Shown: positions 48,758 to 64,000 of the stretch, one piece after another
Layout: every line of letters starts with the position of its first letter
How positions within the stretch are numbered: position 1 is the first letter of the stretch
From: Lates calcarifer
Lineage: Eukaryota; Chordata; Actinopteri; Centropomidae
DNA: 64,000 bases
Direction: 5' to 3'
NCBI RefSeq assembly: GCF_001640805.2
Contig: NC_066843.1
Coordinates: 5,051,850-5,115,849 of the forward strand
The notes under the pieces: generated by a model
Database searches by the model: none
The model's input: only the letters and a program-made list of their open reading frames with translations
What the model was told of the DNA's origin: nothing
Translations under genes and position numbers: made by a program

Positions 48758-49880
48758 TCCTTTTTATTTCCTCTTTCTTCTCTCTCTGTCCCCTGTATCT
48801 GTCTCCAGGGACTCACTTGGCATCTCTCCCTACTTTTAATTCTCGCTCCGCAAACTGCTGCTGTCTGAACACAAGCTGGCAGCACATACACCCACACACA
48901 CACACACACACACAAATGCACCGGTGCACCCCCCTCACCACCACCACTACTACCACCACCACCCTCAAATAAGCAATGAAAGACACCCACACATTCGCCC
49001 CTCATCCAGTTTAAATGCAACACACACGTTTCTCTTTCACATCACTGTCATCTGAAATATTGGAGATGAACTCACAAACACATACAAGGGACATCAGTGA
49101 CACGGTACAAGTTGAATTCAAAGAGATAAACACAAATACACACACAGCGATGAAAGACTGAGATGCTTACAGCCTCCCAGGAAATACACACTCACTCCCC
49201 ACACACACACATTTCATCACTGACAGTAGCTGAGAGACATCCCCGCTACTCAGAATACAAATCCGGCGTGAAAGAGAACACACATTATGAGCCCTTAAAA
49301 CATAAACAGAAATCAAGGAAGTAAAAGGACATGAACATTTCTCATTTATTTGTTTATTTCAGTCCCTACTAGCAGCTCCTTTAGTTTCGAACCAGCATTA
49401 ATAACATAACTGTCAGCGGCGCTCACACAACCAGCCGCACGCATTACAACTTCTCCAGCAAAACATACATACACTGACAGGCAGACGAGGCAAACTTCAA
49501 AAGCCAGAAATAAATAAATTAAAGACGAGTCTGATAGGGATGAATAAATAACATGAGGAGAGAGAGAGGCAAACAGGAAGGAGAGAGTGTGCAGCAGCTG
49601 AGAGAGGAAGCAGAGAGGGAGATGCAGTGATTTCTGGAAGGAGGCTGGAGGAGCAGGCAGCGAGAGCAAGTGTCACACACACTTCCAGTCTTGTTTAAGT
49701 TAAACTGGCATGCAGCAGCTCAACAGCAAAGATGGGAACACACTCCAGAGATAGATATCCCTGTGCAATATTGTGTATGCCATAGGTAGACACAGCGTGA
49801 GGCCGAGTGACTTGCTCATCTTTTGAGTTCCCTACACTCTGTGTCTTTTTTTTTTTTAATTATTTGGAGAAGGGTGTGAG
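46761..49880. other. Intergenic, no gene seen
   Basis: CA/TG patches (46865-46970), a balanced stretch with AGCAGCTGTCGCCTAATTCC (47058-47077), AT-rich sequence to 48.1 kb, GAGA-rich sequence (48310-48365), and (TG)28 at 48699-48754 are present. CA and CCA patches (48889-48965) follow. No gene was recognised. Confidence 0.5.
48699..48754. repeat. (TG)28 microsatellite
   Basis: Perfect TG array of 56 bases. Confidence 0.95.
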
Positions 49881-49883
49881 TGT

Positions 49884-50060
49884 GAACGCAAATATGCAAA
49901 TGAAACGGTTATTATTGCATTGCTCATCAAGCAGCGCGGAGCAGACATTAATAGGCTGATGAATATGCATGTGAATTTGTTAATTAAGTTAATTATTCTG
50001 CTGAAAATGCATTCGTCTTCCAAGGACATCTTCCCCAGGATTCCAACCTGCTCCACTCAT
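49884..50060. promoter_or_regulatory. Candidate deeply conserved enhancer: octamer plus homeodomain sites
   Basis: The block contains a perfect octamer ATGCAAAT (49894-49901), ATTATTGCAT, GACATTAATAGG, GATGAATATGCATGTG and TTAATTAAGTTAATTA (49980-49995), then AAAATGCATTCG. POU and homeodomain sites at this density in a non-repetitive 170-base block are typical of ancient developmental enhancers. neurod2 is the likeliest target in this window. It is an inference. Confidence 0.4.
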
Positions 50061-50369
50061 TAGTCATGCGATATTTTACACTGGGCGCTGGGACAAGAGG
50101 TAGGGAAGGGAGGGGCAGGAGGGGCCACCGGGGTTGATATGTATACAATATAAGGGCAGCATGGTTTTCAAGTCCAGCAGTAAGAGCCTCAGAAAGAGAT
50201 ATAATAGTATTATAATGACACCTAATCATTCATCAGCTCTTCAAAAGTAAAGGGTCAGTGAAAGAGACAAAGCACTGCACCCAGCTACAGTAGGACGTAC
50301 ACACTCCTAGTGGCCAGACGTTCGCTCCATTTCTGCTTTTCTCTTTCCTCTCCAGTAATTCCCCCTCTT

Positions 50370-50480
50370 CACTGCTTTTCCTCTAATTGCTTATTAAAAC
50401 CCTCTTAAATGAACTTTTTGTGCCAACTTTCCAACACATTAATTAATTGTTGTAGCCAATTAAGTGTCGCTGCGCAAATG
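50370..50480. promoter_or_regulatory. Candidate enhancer: TAATTG/TTAATTAATTG cluster
   Basis: CTCTAATTGCTTATTAAAAC, CATTAATTAATTGTTG, GCCAATTAAGTG and GCGCAAATGAGC lie within 110 bases, 400 bases from the octamer-containing block. It is probably part of the same regulatory region. Confidence 0.35.
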
Positions 50481-51469
50481 AGCTTCAGCACAAATGGTCC
50501 TGCAGGGCCTGTCCACCCCCCTACACCCCCACCCTCCAACCCTCCACCACCCCCTTCACCACCCCCCTCCTCCTCCTCCTTTTCTACCACCCTCGCTGAC
50601 TGCTTTCCCAGCAGCCCCTCTGCCCTTAAAGAGGCAGCATCAACACAGAAAGAGAGAGAGAGAGACAATAATCTCGCCTTGCTCATGAAGCTCTTTGAAT
50701 GGAATCAGTAATGAGATGCTGAGACCTTGCAAAAGTACTTTGGTTCGCAGAAGTGCAGCATCATGCAGAGAGGGTGATGTGTCTTTGGCTGAAGTGGAGA
50801 TAGCTGCAAAAAGGTCAGGGAAAGATTTTTTTTTTTTTTTAAGTTGGTGAGCTTTTTTCCATTATTGATTATCGATGGAGCAGGAAAAGCAAACACTTCA
50901 ACGTGGGTGGAATTTACACTGAAGGAGTGATTATTCCGATTTCATGACCTGGCACCAGTGACTTTACATAAAATCAACACACGTCCACATCATCTGGGCT
51001 GGTCCAACAGTCTCCTAAAAACTCTTTAGTTGGTCTCACTGCTGTTGAGCAATCAAGAAATAACGAGTGTGTGTGACAGCAGTTTCTCACAAAACTATAA
51101 ACTCAGAGGAAATGGAGATGGTGTTATGGCATCAATAAAGCACGCTGTTGCAGCAGTAAAGCATATATCACTGCTGGGGTAAAGTCAATCAATTTTCAAA
51201 TATTTCATAAATAAAGATGTAGCCATAAACGAAATGACTAACATTAAATTTTGTTTGATAGAAGACAAAGAAGGGATCTGATGAAGACAGCACAATTTGC
51301 AGCACTACCCAAGATGCATTCATAATTAAATGTTTTTTTTCCTGAGTTGATAACTGGCTCAGACGTAAGAGTGAGAGAGTGTAAATATCAGGCCAAAAAC
51401 AGGGATTTTTGAAAGTGTTAATATGACTTTTTACGATTCATGCTTTACATTAGCTGCTCTTTACTGATC

Positions 51470-51471
<2 letters not shown>

Positions 51472-51515
<44 letters not shown>
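51472..51515. repeat. (TG)22 microsatellite
   Basis: Perfect TG array. Confidence 0.95.
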
Positions 51516-51517
<2 letters not shown>

Positions 51518-51675
51518 AGTGTCTTAGATGTGGGACTGTGGGGGTCCCAGTCTCCCCTCACCGAGTTTACACATAGTCACTGATCAAACAGCCTCAGTCA
51601 TCAAACTCAACATCAAACCGTGGCATGGCTCAGAGAGACAACAGCGGCCCAGATTTACACCACACAAAGGAGCTA

Positions 51676-51676
<1 letters not shown>

Positions 51677-51725
<49 letters not shown>
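51677..51725. repeat. (CA)24 microsatellite
   Basis: Perfect CA array 160 bases from a TG array of opposite sense. The two could pair as an inverted repeat. Confidence 0.95.
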
Positions 51726-51727
<2 letters not shown>

Positions 51728-54373
51728 GTAAAAAAGACAGACACACACACAATACCTGAGCATTTAGAGCAAGAGAAAAAAGAGTTAACTAAGAGACCAC
51801 TACTCATGCTGATCCTTTTGTTTTACATTCAGACTGAATACAGAAATTTATCACAGTAACTAGTAAAAGGGATAAAAATGAGTGATGGAATTTATGGAGT
51901 GCTTCAGCTTCAGAACCATAGTTATGTTTTGCCTGCAGAAGCCTGCATGAGTCACATCTCATACTCAAACTGTGCAGTTTTGAATGTTAACATGGTCTTG
52001 AGTTAATAAATCTCAGTTTGAATACTGTATAAATGTGTAAAATATCCTTCACTGTTTGACTGACTCCAATGTTTCCCTACACTGGAAATTAAAATGCAGG
52101 ATTAAATTGCCTACTTTTTTCCCTCAAAAGCCGCTCAGTGTTTGCCCTCCTTGCCTGTCCATCAATCTCTTCTTCTCCATCTCGGTTTCCATCCTGAGAG
52201 AGTTTGCTGCCAAATTAAAATGTAGCACCATTTGAGACAGACTGATCTGTCGGGCGTTTTAGACAGATTTCTACATTGTTCCCTGTGGCAACTTGAAAAA
52301 TGATAATGAAAACTGCAGCTTAGAAAGTTTGAGCTTGAAAGAAGCATCTGAAAGGTCACTATCCACTTTCAGAGCGTTAACCCAGACTGAACAGAAAATA
52401 AACTTTAATTAACGGCAGCTAGTGGAATAGACATATTTCCTTTGCTTAAAATTCATCAGCATTTTGTCTAGTGGGTGGTGTGTATTTAAGCAGAAGGACA
52501 CATTCCTAAGTGCTCTTTGTAGTCAGTCGGGGTCTAGGCTGATGTGTGATGTGAGAGCTGGGTTTGTCATTTACACAGTTTTAGACAGAGCTGCTATTTG
52601 TTCAAGGTTGCCAGATTTCACATCCTAGAGAAGGAGTATCCAACTGCTGAGATTATGGTTAAGTATATAGATTCCAAATTTGTGCTCTAACAATCAGCTT
52701 GCACAGGGGCTGAGATAATTGGACCAAGCAGCGATACAAAAATACACTTTCATGAATAACATTTGGCATAAATTGACTGAAACGGACTGTCAATCAATTC
52801 GCTGTTTGTCTGGAAGACCACCAAAATCACTGTAGCTGACAGTGAAGCGACGGCATCCAAAATGGAGGCTCCGCTTTGAATGCCGCCGTCGCCAGTCTCT
52901 GCCATGGCGAGTACGTGCCTCAGACTGGCAGCATGGCACATTTATGGGCATTCCCCATAAGGTGCCTTTCTGATTGATGGCACAGCCTCGTGCACCTCCC
53001 TCTCTTCACTCCTCAGTCCTGATTTATTCGTCTAGTCTCTGTGACTTGGCACTGGCATTGCCCACTACTTCTCGTGTGGAAACTCCCTGCGGGCACATTC
53101 ACTATTATTTGGAGTCCCGATGGGCGAAAGCATCAGACAGAAACATACACGTACACATTCAGACAAACACACACACAAACATGCACACACACACACAGCA
53201 GCGTCTCATCTCACTCACACTGGGCCTGTGCTAGAGGGCAGGTGAGCCTCCCACTGCCTCCACTCTGAAAGGATCTCTCACCCAGAGGGCTCAGCTGCTT
53301 GGTGGGCCAGAGGGGTAAGCGGCTCTGTAAGCCTGCCAAGTGAGGAACTGGTCTGGGTATGCATGAGGCCAATCCTAGCACACACAAACACACACACACA
53401 CGTGCAAGCTTACGCACGCACGCGCACACACACACACAGCCAGTCTGCATGAACCTTGCAGGCTTCTGCCTCTGCCAATCTGCAGTTTATGATTCTTGTC
53501 TGCCTGTCAGGATCTTCATAAAGAGATCAAACCAAGTGGTGAAGGAATCAACACATAAATAAGATTGATGCAAAGGGAGCACTTCATATTACTGTCTGAC
53601 TGGGTCAAACTCATATACTTCATATATTAGGGAGTGTACAGGAAACAATTAATTATAAAAACCTACTGTATTTCACTGTGAAAATTAAACTGCCACACAT
53701 ATCTACAGTGTTTTAAATAAGCACCCAACCACGTGATCTTTTAAAATATTGTTGCCGCGCCTTTGTAACAACTGTTTACCCAGAACCATGAAATCAGGCA
53801 AATTACGATTCTGAAAACTGACACACGATGCATTGCATGTTACCAAAAATGTTATGGTCATATTCATAAACAACACAAACATTTCATCTCAAATAAGTAA
53901 AAAACATTTTAGAAACTATACAAAAGCATCAAAAAGGACTGAAAAAAAACACACACTCCAAAGTGTCTAACCTTATCAAACCTTTTTCATGTTTAAGACG
54001 TAATTATGCATTATTTTATTTCTTATTATGAATTATGAATTCTGTGTGCTTTTAGTTCAGTTTTAGTTATTTTACCTGTGTTTCTTGTATGATCAATGAT
54101 TTTCCTTGCTCGTAATGTCGCTAGTCCAAGTAGCCTGTGAAATGAAAATGAGCAAACATGAGTTAAGAGATCACAAGAGTGGTAAGAAATACTAGAAAGC
54201 TAGAAACCTTATACTGGATTTCTCAACTTCACTCGGGCTTTGCAGAGGCCTAATTGTGTGGACTTGATGTAGTTTGAGCCACAGCATGAGTGAATGCCTA
54301 CCATCTAGTGGCCAGTTTACAGAAACAGTCAGAAATGCCAGGAGAGACAATTCAACTGGTCGCATAACTTCCT

Positions 54374-54379
54374 TTAATA
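54374..54379 (-). terminator. Candidate cdk12 polyadenylation signal (ATTAAA, minus strand)
   Basis: ATTAAA on the minus strand lies 1.3 kb past the cdk12 stop, with TTG-rich sequence just downstream. AATAAA at 54020-54015 (minus) is an alternative. Either would define the cdk12 3' end. Confidence 0.3.
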
Positions 54380-55671
54380 AACTGAACCAAGAATACACAT
54401 ATTACAAAATATTGTTTTTCCTTTTTACAGACACATGAAACCATCTTCTCCTTCCTTTCCTTTCCAAAGCAAAAAATGGAAACAGAACCACGGACCATTT
54501 TTTTTAAGCGTGTATCATTTTCTTTATGTAGAAAATAACTGCACCAAAAAAGAAAAAAAGAAAAAAAACTTTTGTTGCACAGGTTGGCAGGGAGGCGAGG
54601 GGCAGACATATCAGATGAGGCTTTCGGAGCTCACCAGGTAAAAGCTGGGAAAAGTCAGTTTCTGAGTGTGTATGTATGTTTCTAGGTTTATACTTCAACT
54701 AGCAGGGTAGCTTGTGTATTATGGAGCAGTCCATCAAAATGTAGTGATTTAATCCATATTTTAGACATTAACATGAGCACTACAGGCTTAGGTTTGTCAC
54801 GACATAAAGGTTTGCTGTTTGTAAATGTAAGAAAATCTTTAGGTGGACTGAGAACCCGTTGCAGTTCAGCTGGGTTGATGACAGATGGAATATATCATGG
54901 AACAGCTTTAGGGTTAAAAAAAAAAAAAATGCAGTCCTGCAGATGTACACTGTCGGTGTCATCCAAAGCAGAAACTTAACCCAAAACTTCCCCACTAGGC
55001 CAAGATCATTCAGGGGTCGCAAGGGCCACAAAAAGGAGGCACAAGCTGAAAGCAGGAGAGCTAGCCAGCAAGTAAGGTTCAATGGGAAACTCAAGGTCCT
55101 CCAGTGTTCTTATCAGTGTGCTCACTGCCTCAAATCTAACCAAACACAGTCTTTTTTACCTTCATCTTATGTCACAGACATCACTCCATCACAGAGTGGA
55201 AGACAATGACTTGATTCCCCAAATCACTGATAACCTTATTAACAGTGGGCACTGCAGTGGACATGACAATCAATTATTTTAGGGGAGAAAAAGGAAATCA
55301 CAGCTGCTTTCAAAGTTGAGTGTCAGCTGCATGGCACTCAATTTGGAAGCTAAACTTCATTCAAGTCAAGACCTTCAGTGGAGACAAAAAAGCAAGGGAT
55401 TGCAGGTGGTGACTGTCTCTAACTGGATTGTCAGATCAACCCCAGGTCCAAACACTCCCACCAAAACAACACGACAACTTGTTCAGAGGGCAGTGATGTT
55501 CCCAACCATACCTGAAAAGGCCTTTAATCTCTTTCTTTCAGACATTCATTTTCAAAATCTTTGATTCAGCTTTCACTACCTGCTCACTCCCTCTGCCTTT
55601 CCCTTCAGGCCAGGATTGCTGCAGCCATCCATGATACCTGGGTCTATCTCATCTCATCGGGGGTCTGAGGG
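54380..55671 (-). other. Probable cdk12 3' UTR
   Basis: Sequence between the cdk12 stop (55674-55672) and the candidate poly(A) signal. Open frames on both strands are short and domain-free. Confidence 0.4.

Positions 55672-64000
<8,329 letters not shown>

Larger units (their letters stand above)
50481..54355. other. Intergenic, before the cdk12 3' end
   Basis: CCCTCC-rich sequence (50510-50590), (TG)22 at 51472-51515, (CA)24 at 51677-51725 and CA patches (53160-53200, 53384-53440) are present. A balanced block at 52840-52990, with CCAAAATGGAGGC and GCCGCCGTCGCC, is possibly regulatory. No gene was recognised. Confidence 0.5.

Overview
The window is vertebrate nuclear DNA, almost certainly from a teleost fish and probably a percomorph. 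The reasons are three spliced or single-exon genes whose predicted proteins match vertebrate families, consensus GT-AG introns, very abundant (CA)n/(GT)n microsatellites, and interspersed repeats of types I know from teleost genomes. Nothing bacterial or viral was seen, and there is no CRISPR array or operon. I cannot name the species.

Three genes are supported. (1) ppp1r1b (DARPP-32), minus strand, is partial: coding exon 2 lies at 183-266 and exon 1 at 12744-12858, separated by a 12.5 kb intron, and the later exons lie beyond the left edge. Exon 1 carries an apparent one-base frameshift between two conserved blocks. (2) neurod2, plus strand, has an intact 356-codon single-exon CDS at 26223-27293. 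A probable non-coding 5' exon ends at a GTAAGT donor after 23768. (3) cdk12, minus strand, runs from 55672 to the right edge. It contains the whole kinase domain and C-terminus in 12 exons, and the N-terminal part lies beyond the window.

Gene order and orientation (ppp1r1b, neurod2, cdk12 as -, +, -) mirror the human 17q12 arrangement CDK12, NEUROD2, PPP1R1B. ppp1r1b and neurod2 are head to head across about 10 kb. neurod2 and cdk12 are tail to tail across about 26 kb with no recognisable gene. These gene-poor stretches hold microsatellites, decayed transposable elements and AT-rich blocks dense in homeodomain, octamer and E-box motifs. Those blocks are plausible neural enhancers, but conservation cannot be tested from one sequence.

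The products do not form one pathway: DARPP-32 is a protein phosphatase-1 inhibitor, NeuroD2 a neuronal bHLH activator and CDK12 a cyclin-K-dependent RNA polymerase II kinase. I found no undescribed multi-gene system. The most interesting signals are the ppp1r1b frameshift, unusual residues in the NeuroD2 DNA-binding region, clustered NeuroD-type E-boxes around neurod2, and unusual splice choices near the cdk12 3' end.
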